Made by a program: the position numbers and the translations under genes. A stretch of 64,000 bases of DNA from CAYLXP01 sp964387425 (GTDB taxonomy: Bacteria > Verrucomicrobiota > Kiritimatiellia > UBA8416), in the NCBI GenBank assembly GCA_964387425.1, contig CAYLXP010000002.1, positions 1 through 64,000 of the forward strand, read 5' to 3'. The notes beneath the pieces were generated by a model. That model had not been told where the DNA came from. It ran no database searches and saw only the letters and a list, made by a program, of their open reading frames with translations. This document shows positions 52,434 to 61,992 of this stretch, piece by piece. Within the stretch, counting starts at the first letter, position 1. Each line of letters begins with the position of its first letter.

Positions 52434-55358
52434 TTACTTCTTCAGTTTGTAGTCCGGATTTGGTTTGTGCGGGGGCACATTCACATCTGCAGCCCAGGCG
52501 TCCAGCTTCTTGCGCATGAGCTTCGCCCGCTCAGGATGTGCATTCACCACGTTTTCGTTCTCGCCGATGTCTTCGGCCAGATTGTAGAGCTCTTCTTCCT
52601 CGTTCTCAAAGAAGAAGGCATATTTCCAGTCACCCTCTCGCATCGCCATGCCGGGGCGGCCGGCGAAACTGTAGTTGGAATAGAACCAGTATAGCGCCCG
52701 TTGCGGAAGACGCGCCTGTGCATCGGCAAGGCAAGCGGAGATATCCGCACCATCTAACTTGTGGTCCGCAGGCGGCTTCAATCCCGCCTGCACCAGCAGC
52801 GTCGGGTATAGATCGATGGTGGTGATCGGTTCGTGGCTTAACGTCCCGGCCGGAATCCTGCCGGGGAACCGGAAGATGTAGGGCACCCGGACACCACCTT
52901 CAAACAGACCGCCTTTACCCCCCTTGAGCACACCGTTACTGGTGTTGGGCTTCTGTTCGCGCCACCATTTACCATCGACATCAAGCGGCACGCCTCCGTT
53001 GTCCGAGGTGAAGACCACCAGCGTGTTGTCGTCGATACCAAGCGCTTTGAGCTTATCCATGACCCTGCCGACGGTTCGATCAAGACTTTTGACCATCGCC
53101 GCAAGCGGAGCGTCATGGTGCATCGTACCAGTGGGCTTGGCCTCGAAGTAGTCCAGCTCCTCCTTGATCGTCTCGAAGGGCGAGTGCACCAGGAGGTCAG
53201 GCAGATAGAGGAAGAAGGGCTGCTTGCGCTTCGCGCTATCCTCCATGAACTCAAGCGCGAGATCGCACATATAATCCGTAAGATAGACGCCCTCTGGAAT
53301 CCTCTCGTCGTCGTTCACCCCACTTGGCACCAGCCCGGTGCCGTAGTGTTTGTAATCGGTCTTCATCTTAAAGTCCGTGAAACCCAACGCAGGCGGAAGG
53401 TGGTCGGGGTTCTTCCACCACCCCAAGTGCCACTTGCCGAACATGCCGGTGCGGTAGCCATTCGACTGAAACGCCTCCGCAAGTGTCACGACCTCCTTAT
53501 CGAGGTAGCCCTGGTGAGGCGGCTGGAGCAAGCGGGTCGTGATTCTCTGCCCCTGCTTGATCTTCTTCTGCTGACCATCACTGACGCGCAGCACCTTGTG
53601 TCGCGGGATCTCCCAGCCCGACATGAGACTGGCACGCGTGGGTGCACAGATGGGACAAGCGGCGTAGCCGTTATCGAAGATCATGCCCTGCTCGGCGAGC
53701 TTGTCGATATTGGGGCTCTCGTAATAGTCGCTTCCCATGCAACCCAGCGAATTCCAGCCAAGGTCGTCCGCCAGAACAAGGACGATATTGGGGCGGCCCT
53801 GTGTGCCTACCGGTTGCTTCGCCTTTGCAGCTTTGGAGACCGGCCGCAAAACGAGCTGCATCACGTTCACAAAGGGCGCCTTGCCATCCGCGCTCTTGAG
53901 GGAGAGCTGGACCTCGCCCTTGTCCAGGTTGATCGCCCCAACGTTGAAATCCTTGAACGTATCCCATCCGCCGGTGCAGTGTCTCGTCCACTCCACGCGC
54001 TCATCGCCAGCCACAATCGCCAGCTTGTTCCCGCTGCCCGTGGCGGCGGCATGGATCACGATGGCGTAGCGACCGGGATTCTTCACATCCAGTCGCCACT
54101 CAGCCGTGCCCTCTGCCTTCGTCCAGAAACCAATGTTCGGGGACTCCGCTTTGTGCTCGATATTCGGTCCATTCTCGAGGGTCGCGTCAGTGGCAGTCAG
54201 CGTTAACGTTCCGTCCTTCTCCTGGCGAACCGTTTTGCAAGGCCTCCAGCTATTGACCGGCCAGATGAGAATGCTCGCGCCCTCGGTTGGAGCGGACTGG
54301 GCACTTTCTCTCGGCACACAGCTCAACATGAACGCTTCTACCGCACCGGTCTCGGGGTTCACGTACACGTTGGGTCGTTCCATGCGGTAATAGTTCCTGG
54401 AAATACCGTCATCAAATTCAACAGGGGTGCCGGCGTGAGCCAACGGAACGTCCGAGTGCAGCCGGTAGTTCGTTCCCGACTTGGCATCCGTAAACCAGTG
54501 CATCGAAGCCTTCTTCTTGCCACCGGTCGCACGTCCGCTCATGTCCGTCATAATGGCGTGGTACTGGCCGTTGACCTCCCAGACGCATGCATCCTCGTGG
54601 TCCACATCACCCGGAAGCTGGTTGAGCGTGCCCCGGTTGTTCGGAAGCGGCTGCCCCCAGCGCTTCTTGGAGTCCTCCGGATGAGCCGTGACATCTTTCG
54701 TGCGATACGCGAAGAGATGCCGCCGGGTGTCGGGATAGGCAGGGTCGTTGCTCTTCGACAATCCATAGGCGCTGCCGTCAGGATAGAACAGGATCGCGGG
54801 GTTATTGAATGGGGCATCCTTACCAAACGTCTCGCGTTTGCCATACCAACTGCCGGGGGTGAGATCATCGGAGTAGAGCCAGCTCGTACCGGCAATCGCG
54901 CCCTTCTTCACGTTAATGAAGTAGAGGACATACCGCTTGATGCTTCCGTCGCTGTTGTACTGCGGTGTGATCTTGGGATTGTGCAGCCACCAGCCGTGAT
55001 TGTCCTTTGCGGACAGCGCCGGATTCTCGACGTTCGTGTAGGGACCAAGCAGATTCTTCGACGTCGCATGGACGATCTCGCTCGTCGTCATCCAATGCGC
55101 CAGGTTGTTGACCTGCCCCGGCACGGTCTTCCAGCGAGAATAGAACAGATGATAGGTGTCGCCGCGCTTGATCAGCGATGGATCCCAACAGTGATAACCG
55201 TGCTGAAACACGCGATTGGCGTATACGGGCCTCCCCATCGCCTCTACCAACGGATTCGTGCCTTTGCGCAGGGCGCCATCCGTGGACTCCGTTGCGAGAG
55301 AAGGCAGCATGACGCACGGGATGAGAAGTGATGTAATTAGCGCTTGGCGCAATTTCAT
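52434..55358 (-). CDS. Secreted fusion: GH43-like propeller, carbohydrate-binding-like domain and sulfatase
   Basis: The 974-aa protein has a leader (LITSLLIPCVMLPSLA). Residues about 35-375 form a five-bladed propeller of GH43/GH117 type: YHCWDPSLIKRGDTYHLFYS has D59 as possible base, DHEDACVWEVNGQYHAIM follows, and YRMERPNVYV has E327 as possible acid. A beta-sandwich at about 405-508 resembles a carbohydrate-binding module. From 522 on there is a full sulfatase with IVLVLADDLGWNSLG, C571-APTR, FGKWHLGWW, VFTSDNGG and FEGGVRVPYIF. One polypeptide thus seems to desulfate and cleave a glycan. AAAGGA is about 9 nt before the ATG. It heads the operon with GH95, GH29 and GH31. Confidence 0.85.
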   Translation of the reverse strand: MKLRQALITSLLIPCVMLPSLATESTDGALRKGTNPLVEAMGRPVYANRVFQHGYHCWDPSLIKRGDTYHLFYSRWKTVPGQVNNLAHWMTTSEIVHATSKNLLGPYTNVENPALSAKDNHGWWLHNPKITPQYNSDGSIKRYVLYFINVKKGAIAGTSWLYSDDLTPGSWYGKRETFGKDAPFNNPAILFYPDGSAYGLSKSNDPAYPDTRRHLFAYRTKDVTAHPEDSKKRWGQPLPNNRGTLNQLPGDVDHEDACVWEVNGQYHAIMTDMSGRATGGKKKASMHWFTDAKSGTNYRLHSDVPLAHAGTPVEFDDGISRNYYRMERPNVYVNPETGAVEAFMLSCVPRESAQSAPTEGASILIWPVNSWRPCKTVRQEKDGTLTLTATDATLENGPNIEHKAESPNIGFWTKAEGTAEWRLDVKNPGRYAIVIHAAATGSGNKLAIVAGDERVEWTRHCTGGWDTFKDFNVGAINLDKGEVQLSLKSADGKAPFVNVMQLVLRPVSKAAKAKQPVGTQGRPNIVLVLADDLGWNSLGCMGSDYYESPNIDKLAEQGMIFDNGYAACPICAPTRASLMSGWEIPRHKVLRVSDGQQKKIKQGQRITTRLLQPPHQGYLDKEVVTLAEAFQSNGYRTGMFGKWHLGWWKNPDHLPPALGFTDFKMKTDYKHYGTGLVPSGVNDDERIPEGVYLTDYMCDLALEFMEDSAKRKQPFFLYLPDLLVHSPFETIKEELDYFEAKPTGTMHHDAPLAAMVKSLDRTVGRVMDKLKALGIDDNTLVVFTSDNGGVPLDVDGKWWREQKPNTSNGVLKGGKGGLFEGGVRVPYIFRFPGRIPAGTLSHEPITTIDLYPTLLVQAGLKPPADHKLDGADISACLADAQARLPQRALYWFYSNYSFAGRPGMAMREGDWKYAFFFENEEEELYNLAEDIGENENVVNAHPERAKLMRKKLDAWAADVNVPPHKPNPDYKLKK

Positions 55359-55419
55359 GTGTTGTGGTCCTTTCTGATCTGGGACTTTACGGTATGGCGA
55401 ACGTCTCCGGGTCCCAATG

Positions 55420-55476
55420 TGGGTCGAGCATCCTGCTTGCTCGTGGAGGGACTGGCAGGCAGGATGCCTGCCCTAC
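55420..55476. repeat. Partial twin-hairpin REP-like unit
   Basis: The right hairpin is intact: GGCAGGCA-GGA-TGCCTGCC at 55454-55472 followed by CTAC. The left part (CGAGCA-TCC-TGCTTG, from about 55425) is imperfect, and GTGG replaces GTAG. The unit is the 58-bp family of 42860 and 63242 with changed arms that still pair, which suggests selection for the hairpin. Confidence 0.6.
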
Positions 55477-55485
55477 TCTCCCGGC

Positions 55486-57828
55486 TCATTCCCCAGCGCC
55501 CCCAATCGTCTTCAGCGTGACCGGTTTCGTTCGTTTCTCAGACGATCCGCCTACGCTGACGAGGTAACGCCCATCAGGCAGAACGCGTTTCAGGGTCGCA
55601 TCGTGAAAATGCAGATCCTCCGCATCGATCTTGATGCTCACACGTTTCGTCTCGCCCGCCTTCAGGGCGACACGGGAAAACCCCTTCAGCTCCAGCATGG
55701 GGCGGGCAACGGGGTAGTTCTCGCCTGACACGTAAACCTGGGCAACCTCAGTCCCGGGACGGGAACCGCTGTTTGCCAGATCAAAGCTGACGGTTACGGA
55801 TTCACCGGCGCGTATTGATTCAGCCGACAGGGCGAGATTCTTGTAGGTGAACGTCGTATACGTCAGCCCGTGTCCAAAGGGGAACAACGGGCTCAGCGGC
55901 GAATCGAGGTAAGGGAAGATGTTCGCGCTGGCATGCCGGTTATAGAACGCAGGCTGGTGGCCAATGCTCCGCGGCCAGCTCACGGTCAGCTTGCCGGCCG
56001 GATCGACGTCTCCAAAGATGATCTCGGCCGCGGCCGTGCCCGTTTCCTGGCCGGCGTAATGCCCGGTCAGAATCGCCGGGAATTGATCAATTAGGTCTCC
56101 CATCGCAATGGGTTTCCCGTGGGCAAGGTAGAGCACGACTGGCTTGCCGGTGGCCAGGATCGCCCGTGCCAAGTCCTGCTGGGGCCCGGTCAGTTCAAGC
56201 GTCGAGCGGTCTCCAAGATGCGTATTGCCCCACGCTTCACGGGCGAGCAGAATGCTCTCTCCGAGCGCAAGAATGACAACATCCGCCGCCGAGGCCACTT
56301 TCACCGCCTCGTCAATTGTTGGCCGACTCTCCTCCCGCGTGGCGAACTTGACCTCGTTTACGTAGCGCCAGTTCTCGAAGGAATTCTTTGTATCGTTGTG
56401 AGCAAAAATGCACCCCTGAGAATGCAAGACATCTGCACTGTCCCCCAGGCGACGTTGGATCCCCTCGAGCAAGCTGACGACATGGTCCGGCGATCCTGAA
56501 TAGGACCCCAGGCGACAGACATCGGCATTGGGACCAATGACCGCGATACGTTTGCCGGCCTTGGGATCGAGCGGCAGAAGGTTCCCGTCATTCTTCAGCA
56601 GCACAATGGACTGGCGGGCGGCTTCACGCGCGAGTTCGACGGTCTGGTTGGATCGGGGCAACGCCTTCGCCGCCTCCAGGTCGAGAGGCGGCATCTCAAA
56701 GAGCCCAAGCCGGAACTTGAGATCGAGGACGGCCCGCACAGCGTCGTCGACAAGCGCCGGATCAACCTTCTTCTGCGCAATGAGCTCCGGCAGGAGCTTG
56801 TAGCCGAACGGATTCGGCAACTCGAGCTGAAGCCCGGCCTCCAACGCCATGCGAGCAGCATCGGCATCGCTGGATCCGATCTTCTGGTAGGCACGCACAC
56901 GGTCAATACCCTGGTAATCCGCCACGACCAGCCCCTCGAAACCGAGGTCCTTGCGGAGGATATCGGTCAGCAACCAGGGGTTCACATGGCAGGGCAATCC
57001 ATCGATCTCATTGAAAGCGGGCATGACCGAAGCCGGTTTCGTCTCCGCAATCACATGGCGGAAAGGATAGACTTCGGTGTCGAGCAGTTGTCGCGGACCA
57101 TACACGTAAGGCGAACGGTTGAGCCCGCCTTGAGTGGCCGCATAGCCGGCAAAGTGTTTGAGTGTGGCCGCAACGTGGTTCGGCGAGATTGTTCCATCGT
57201 CACTCCCCTGCAGCCCTCGTACCATGGCTGCCCCGAGGCGGGCCACGAGGAAGGGGTCTTCTCCAAGCGTTTCATCGACACGTCCCCAGCGCAGCTCGCG
57301 GGTCACATCAATGATCGGTGACAGTATGTGGACAATGCCGCGCGAACGCGCTTCGCGGCCCGCCTGATCATAGAGCTTCTCGACCAGCTCCGGATTCCAA
57401 CTGCAGGAAAGACCGATCGGCGCCGGGAACGAGGTGGCACCAAGACGCATGAGTCCGTGAGCCGCTTCTCCGTGTCGGATCACCGGAATACCGAGCCTGG
57501 TATGGTTTATGAAGTAGTCCTGGACGACCTGGTGTTGTTTCAGATCTTCCTCGATATCGATATTCATCGACCCGATCTCACCCAACCCATGCGGAAACTT
57601 CTCCGCGTAGAATTCCCGCGTGAAGATCTTGCCTTCCTTGCGGTAGGTGCGCTCGTCCCAATGCCACCATCCCACGATCTGGGCAATCTTCTCATCCAGT
57701 GTCATCCGACCGAGCAGGTCTTCGACCCGCTCCTCAACCGGAAGACTGGCGTTCTTGTACGGCGCATCGGACGGAACGGCCCACACAAGCGCGGGCAACA
57801 ACAGCGTCAGGGCAAGGGCAATCCTCAT
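55486..57828 (-). CDS. Secreted GH3 beta-xylosidase/beta-glucosidase
   Basis: The 780-aa protein has a leader (IALALTLLLPALVWA). The GH3 barrel includes IRHGEAAHGLM, LKHFAGYAA, and GLVVADYQGI with nucleophile D304. A second alpha/beta domain (about 425-630) and a C-terminal fibronectin-III-like domain (from about 670) follow. It removes terminal beta-linked xylose or glucose; the operon points to xylose. Its ATG overlaps the TGA of the GH26 gene by 4 nt (ATGA), and GGAGG precedes it. It is the last gene of the four-gene xylan operon. Confidence 0.9.
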   Translation of the reverse strand: MRIALALTLLLPALVWAVPSDAPYKNASLPVEERVEDLLGRMTLDEKIAQIVGWWHWDERTYRKEGKIFTREFYAEKFPHGLGEIGSMNIDIEEDLKQHQVVQDYFINHTRLGIPVIRHGEAAHGLMRLGATSFPAPIGLSCSWNPELVEKLYDQAGREARSRGIVHILSPIIDVTRELRWGRVDETLGEDPFLVARLGAAMVRGLQGSDDGTISPNHVAATLKHFAGYAATQGGLNRSPYVYGPRQLLDTEVYPFRHVIAETKPASVMPAFNEIDGLPCHVNPWLLTDILRKDLGFEGLVVADYQGIDRVRAYQKIGSSDADAARMALEAGLQLELPNPFGYKLLPELIAQKKVDPALVDDAVRAVLDLKFRLGLFEMPPLDLEAAKALPRSNQTVELAREAARQSIVLLKNDGNLLPLDPKAGKRIAVIGPNADVCRLGSYSGSPDHVVSLLEGIQRRLGDSADVLHSQGCIFAHNDTKNSFENWRYVNEVKFATREESRPTIDEAVKVASAADVVILALGESILLAREAWGNTHLGDRSTLELTGPQQDLARAILATGKPVVLYLAHGKPIAMGDLIDQFPAILTGHYAGQETGTAAAEIIFGDVDPAGKLTVSWPRSIGHQPAFYNRHASANIFPYLDSPLSPLFPFGHGLTYTTFTYKNLALSAESIRAGESVTVSFDLANSGSRPGTEVAQVYVSGENYPVARPMLELKGFSRVALKAGETKRVSIKIDAEDLHFHDATLKRVLPDGRYLVSVGGSSEKRTKPVTLKTIGGAGE

Positions 57829-58868
57829 CGTGCGGCCTCCCCGGGCGCGAACCCAACGTGTTTGAAGGGATTGTCATCAGCATTCAGGTACATGGGATCG
57901 GCCATGCGCTTCTGCCAACGCTCCTTGATCAGCGGTGCCGTTTCAATACGGGTCTGTCCCCAACCATCCCACATATCCTGGGCGTCCCAGTCACAATTGA
58001 TGTAGGAGATGGCGCGCACGATGTCCTTGTTGGCCTCGATGTGATTGAAGAACTTCTCGAACCACACCTTCCAGATCGTCTCCAGATCCCCCTTGTCGAA
58101 GTAGTGCTTGCGCGGGGTCGCTTCTGCCAGGAAGACGGGTTTTCCAACTTTGCGGGCGTACTTCAGGGCTTCCGCCCCATCCTTGTCCCCACCCCACCAT
58201 GAGTAGCCGACCCAATCGTAGTAATCCACGCCGGGATCATACTCCTCGAACTGGCCCGGTTTCGCACCGCTGGACGATGCAAAGACGGTGGCATAGTTGT
58301 TGAGTTTGGCGGCGCGCAAGGCGTCAACGATGCGCCGGAAGGCACCTTTGAAGTTCTCGGCGTCATATCCATTCCACGATCCATCGAACTCATACCCGAT
58401 GCGAATCAGGAATGGATGGTCCTGGCGATCGCGCACGAAGTCGACGAGCTCTTTGATCAGGTGGTCGTACGATCCGTCTGCCACCCCATCCTCGCTGTTG
58501 CCTTCCATCGAAATCGAGAGGTGCATGACACAGCGGTCCAGCAGGGGCGAATCGACGTAGGCCTTCATGTTCATGGGACCGGCTGCCCACTCCGTCTCGG
58601 CGTTCAATCCATCCACCGTACCGATATCGAACACCCGTCCGAAGTTATTCGACCAACCCTCCGTGAAGTAGACGTAATGGGTGATTCCACCAGGCACGCC
58701 GACGTTATCCACGTAACCGTCGCGGTATTCGCCATTGCCGCCGACGGACGCATTGTCCTGCCCCGCAAAGACCAGGACCTTCCCGGCAGGCGGGGTAAAG
58801 ATGTTGTTTGGTGCCGCACTGACCGCGACCGCCAACAGGCAGGCTACAACTGTGACTGCATACCTCAT
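57825..58868 (-). CDS. Secreted GH26 enzyme, beta-1,3-xylanase-like
   Basis: The 347-aa protein has a leader (VTVVACLLAVAVSAA). It carries a GH26 barrel with acid/base E160 in IRIGYEFDGSWNGYD and nucleophile E249 in PVFLAEATP. The start GKVLVFAGQDNASVGG, then GVPGGITHYVYF and EWAAGPMN, matches what I recall of the GH26 beta-1,3-xylanases of marine vibrios better than beta-mannanases. The neighbours (GH3, GH43, GPH symporter, XylR type) also point to xylose. Both ends overlap the adjacent genes by 4 nt as ATGA. A beta-mannanase cannot be excluded by eye. Confidence 0.8.
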   Translation of the reverse strand: MRYAVTVVACLLAVAVSAAPNNIFTPPAGKVLVFAGQDNASVGGNGEYRDGYVDNVGVPGGITHYVYFTEGWSNNFGRVFDIGTVDGLNAETEWAAGPMNMKAYVDSPLLDRCVMHLSISMEGNSEDGVADGSYDHLIKELVDFVRDRQDHPFLIRIGYEFDGSWNGYDAENFKGAFRRIVDALRAAKLNNYATVFASSSGAKPGQFEEYDPGVDYYDWVGYSWWGGDKDGAEALKYARKVGKPVFLAEATPRKHYFDKGDLETIWKVWFEKFFNHIEANKDIVRAISYINCDWDAQDMWDGWGQTRIETAPLIKERWQKRMADPMYLNADDNPFKHVGFAPGEAAR

Positions 58869-60226
58869 TCTGACTCTCCCGTGTTTCGTTCATTCAGTTG
58901 GCTGCGAATCTCGTCGCAGCGCTTGTGGTTCAGCTTGTAAAGCAGGACGAGCGGAATCAGCACGAAGTGCCCCGCCGCCGGCAGCAGCGAGACGGAACGG
59001 ACGATTCCGGAAATGGCCAACGGCGTCTGGACATCGGCCTGTCCATCGTAGCCGTGCTTTGCCAGTACGAGGCCGATTAGCAATCCCCCTACGGCCACGC
59101 CGAGTTTCAAGGCGAAGAGCGCGCCAGAGAAGACAAGCCCCGTAACGCGCCGCCCCGTCTTCAACTCGCCGTACTCGACGGTATCCGCTGCCATGGCAAA
59201 CAGGATTGGGGCTCCCATCTGGACGAAGAAGTTGATCAAGATGTAGAGCGCAAAAATAAGAGCAATGCTCTGGCTGGGAACGAAGAACAGCCCAATGGAG
59301 CCGGCCACAATGACGGCCTGCGTCAACACATAGGCGGGCACCTTGTCAATCTTCCGGGTAAGTGGAGAGGCAAATGCCGCACCAATCATCTGGGCCAGCG
59401 TGCCTGCCGTCAGGAATGCGGCCGTCAGGTCCGGGCGCTTGGCGAACCACTTGATATAGTAAGCGGCAGAACCACCGCGCAGCACGATCGGAACCAGCAG
59501 GACGAAGAACATCATCGCGACCAGCAGCCACTGGTCGTTGCGAAGCAGGGTTTTGATGTCGAGCCCCAGCGACCCGCGTGCCGGGGCGGCCTGCTTGACC
59601 CGCTCATGCGTTAGAGCGAAGCAGCCGAAGAATGCGGCTATCGCGAGGACACCGAAGATCGCCATGGCCAGCGGGTAGCCTGCCTGGTCGTTTCCGTTCC
59701 CCAGGGCCTTGATCAACCTGGGGCCAAACAGGGTGATCAGCACACCGGCAGACGTGGCCAGGAAGAAGCGGTAGGAGTTGGCGGACACCCGTTCCTGCGA
59801 GTCGGACGTAATCACACCGCCCAGGGCACAGTACGGGATGTTGACGATCGTGTAGACCAGCATCAGGCCTGCATAGGTGATGTAGGCGTAGATCAGCTTC
59901 CCCTTGTCGCTGAAAGCCGGCGTGGTGTAGGTCAGCACGAACAGGACGGTGAATGGAATCGCGAACCAGAGGAGGTACGGACGGTACTTACCCCATCGGG
60001 TATTCGTATGGTCGGCAATGATCCCCATGAGGGGGTCCGTCACGGTGTCCATCAGGCGCACGGCCAGGAACATCGTCCCCATGACCGCGGGAGCCAGCCC
60101 GAAGACGTCCGTGTAGAAGACGGGTAGCAGAATTAGGATGGTCTGAAAGACAACGTTGGAGGCGAAATCCCCCAATCCGTAGCCAATCTTCTCAATGGGT
60201 TTCAAGCGAGTGTCTGTGTCTGTCAT
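58865..60226 (-). CDS. GPH-family sugar:cation symporter
   Basis: The 453-aa protein has about 12 hydrophobic segments and the family signature TDPLMGIIADHTNTRWGKYRPY between helices 2 and 3, with YGLGDFASNVVFQ at the start. GPH symporters (XylP, XynB-type names) import xylosides and other oligosaccharides with a cation. It is the only sugar transporter in the window. It overlaps the GH43 gene upstream and the GH26 gene downstream, each by 4 nt, so import is tied to the outside GH26/GH3 and the inside GH43 enzymes. Confidence 0.92.
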   Translation of the reverse strand: MTDTDTRLKPIEKIGYGLGDFASNVVFQTILILLPVFYTDVFGLAPAVMGTMFLAVRLMDTVTDPLMGIIADHTNTRWGKYRPYLLWFAIPFTVLFVLTYTTPAFSDKGKLIYAYITYAGLMLVYTIVNIPYCALGGVITSDSQERVSANSYRFFLATSAGVLITLFGPRLIKALGNGNDQAGYPLAMAIFGVLAIAAFFGCFALTHERVKQAAPARGSLGLDIKTLLRNDQWLLVAMMFFVLLVPIVLRGGSAAYYIKWFAKRPDLTAAFLTAGTLAQMIGAAFASPLTRKIDKVPAYVLTQAVIVAGSIGLFFVPSQSIALIFALYILINFFVQMGAPILFAMAADTVEYGELKTGRRVTGLVFSGALFALKLGVAVGGLLIGLVLAKHGYDGQADVQTPLAISGIVRSVSLLPAAGHFVLIPLVLLYKLNHKRCDEIRSQLNERNTGESE

Positions 60227-61839
60227 TTTACCTCCAAGAATTCATAGAGGGCGGTTCGCCGTCCTCCGGTGAGATCCTGACATGCCAGGGCAATGAAGCA
60301 TCCTGTGAAGCCCCAGTTATCCCCGTAGTCATCCGAGAGAATGGAGGCATCAAGCGTCGGGCCGATATCGTTGAACTCATCGCCGTCCGCGGACCACGAG
60401 AACTGGAGATCGGCATTATCGATCGCGAACCGAAGGAAGATGGGCCCAGCAGGAACCGGAACCGGCTCCGTACCGAGGGGAAAGCGGGACGTACCGTCAT
60501 CGCATGTATGAATCTGAAGACATGGTCCGATGTCTTCGTCGTGTGACAGGTAGAGATAGTGGAACAAGTTGGTGTTGTAGTAGGCTGCGAGCCCCGCCAT
60601 CTGCTGAAAAGTCTCGGGGAAAAAGGACATTCGGGTCGTGACGGTGGCACAGTGGGAAGTCAACCGGCGACCAAGTAGCGCCTGGTTGAATCGTGACTCC
60701 AATGACTCGCCTCCGAGCAGTCTTAGCCAGTCAGCATCACGAATCACGGAGTCGTCCGGCGTGCGCAACGTGGCATAGTGGGGAGAGTCGAAGGGGAGCC
60801 GCGCGGGCAACTCCGGCCACGGGCACGGAGGAAGATCGGGGGGCTCCACCATCACTTGCGGGTTGTTGCCTCCATTAGCAAACCACAGCCAGCCATCGTC
60901 TCTCCACTCAACCCTCTGGATGGCGGTCTCGCGACCGAGAATGCAGCGATTTGTGCCGGGAAGCGGACGCCCGCAGAGATGCACGATGTAGGACTCGCCG
61001 CCCGGGAGTTCCAGCAAGCTGGCGTGACCGGCCTTCTGGAGCGCCAGGCCCAGGTTGTTGGCAGACGTCAGGAGCGGATTCTCGGGGTGGAGCTCGTACG
61101 GGCCGCGAATGTCAGTCGCGCGAGCGAGTGTTACGGCGTGCTCGTATTCCGTACCCCCCTCCGCCGTCATCAGGTAGTAGTAGCCGTTTCGCTTGTAGAG
61201 ATGCGGGCCTTCGGTCAGTCCGATCGCAGATCCCTTGAAGATGATCTCCGGTTTTCCGACGAGCGCCTGTGACGACACATCGAACTCCTGCAGCGCGATA
61301 CCGTAGAAGGGGTGGCGCCCCGGCCTGTGGTCCCACACCATGTTCAGCAGGTACTTCCGACCGTCATCATCATGAAAGAGCGAGGGATCGAAGCCGGACG
61401 AATTCAGAAAGACAGGATCAGACCAGGGCCCCTCGATCGATGGAGCCGTGGTGAGGAAGTTGGGGCAGTCCTTGGTCGCCGAGTTCAACTCGTGAACGAC
61501 CGTGTAGCAGAGATAGAAGAGACCGTCGTGATGCGTAAGGCATGGAGCCCAGATTCCGCCCGAGCTGGGCACCCCTCGCATGTCCAGCAGCCTCGGCTCC
61601 TGCAGCGCATGCGTCAGCAGCCGCCAGTGCACCAGGTCACGGGAGTGATGAATCTGCACGCCGGGAAACCACTCGAACGTCGAGGTCGCGACGTAGATGT
61701 CGGCTCCAACCCTGCAGATGGACGGGTCGGGGTTGAAGCCGGGCAGGATAGGATTCCGGATAAGGGCCGACTTTCGCCCGTTAGTGGGTTCAGTCTTGGC
61801 CATCTCTTTCAGCTCTGAGTCTGTCTGCAGCGTATCCAT
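60223..61839 (-). CDS. Cytoplasmic GH43 beta-xylosidase
   Basis: The protein of about 538 aa has no leader. It shows the GH43 propeller of the GH43_11/12 type: NPILPGFNPDPSIC (D38 base), TSTFEWFPGVQIHHSRDL, SSGFDPSLF (D151) and GLTEGPHLYK (E210 acid). A C-terminal beta-sandwich (about 350-535) is typical of these beta-xylosidases. It releases xylose from imported xylo-oligosaccharides. The start at 61839 is preferred, with a GAAAGGAA about 16 nt away; an ATG at 61803 is possible. It is the first gene of the operon and its stop overlaps the symporter start. Confidence 0.92.
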   Translation of the reverse strand: MDTLQTDSELKEMAKTEPTNGRKSALIRNPILPGFNPDPSICRVGADIYVATSTFEWFPGVQIHHSRDLVHWRLLTHALQEPRLLDMRGVPSSGGIWAPCLTHHDGLFYLCYTVVHELNSATKDCPNFLTTAPSIEGPWSDPVFLNSSGFDPSLFHDDDGRKYLLNMVWDHRPGRHPFYGIALQEFDVSSQALVGKPEIIFKGSAIGLTEGPHLYKRNGYYYLMTAEGGTEYEHAVTLARATDIRGPYELHPENPLLTSANNLGLALQKAGHASLLELPGGESYIVHLCGRPLPGTNRCILGRETAIQRVEWRDDGWLWFANGGNNPQVMVEPPDLPPCPWPELPARLPFDSPHYATLRTPDDSVIRDADWLRLLGGESLESRFNQALLGRRLTSHCATVTTRMSFFPETFQQMAGLAAYYNTNLFHYLYLSHDEDIGPCLQIHTCDDGTSRFPLGTEPVPVPAGPIFLRFAIDNADLQFSWSADGDEFNDIGPTLDASILSDDYGDNWGFTGCFIALACQDLTGGRRTALYEFLEVK

Positions 61840-61992
61840 GTTTGAGAGTCTATTCCTTTCACCCTGCCCGTGCATTTGAAATCGCCGTCACGCGTATAAA
61901 GCTAGCACACTACACCCGTCCCCGGAATGACGCTTAGCGACATCATCATAACGATTATTGACGCTTGGATTGTCACGTTCTCGAGTGATACG
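61840..61992. promoter_or_regulatory. Divergent control region with TGACGCTT direct repeats
   Basis: The 153-bp region lies between the GH43 operon and the XylR-type gene. TGACGCTT occurs at 61928-61935 and again at 61959-61966, 31 bp apart, about three DNA turns, as suits a dimeric AraC-type activator. A related GTGACGGCG on the other strand lies near 61887-61895. These are candidates only; no confident -35/-10 pair was chosen. Confidence 0.35.
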
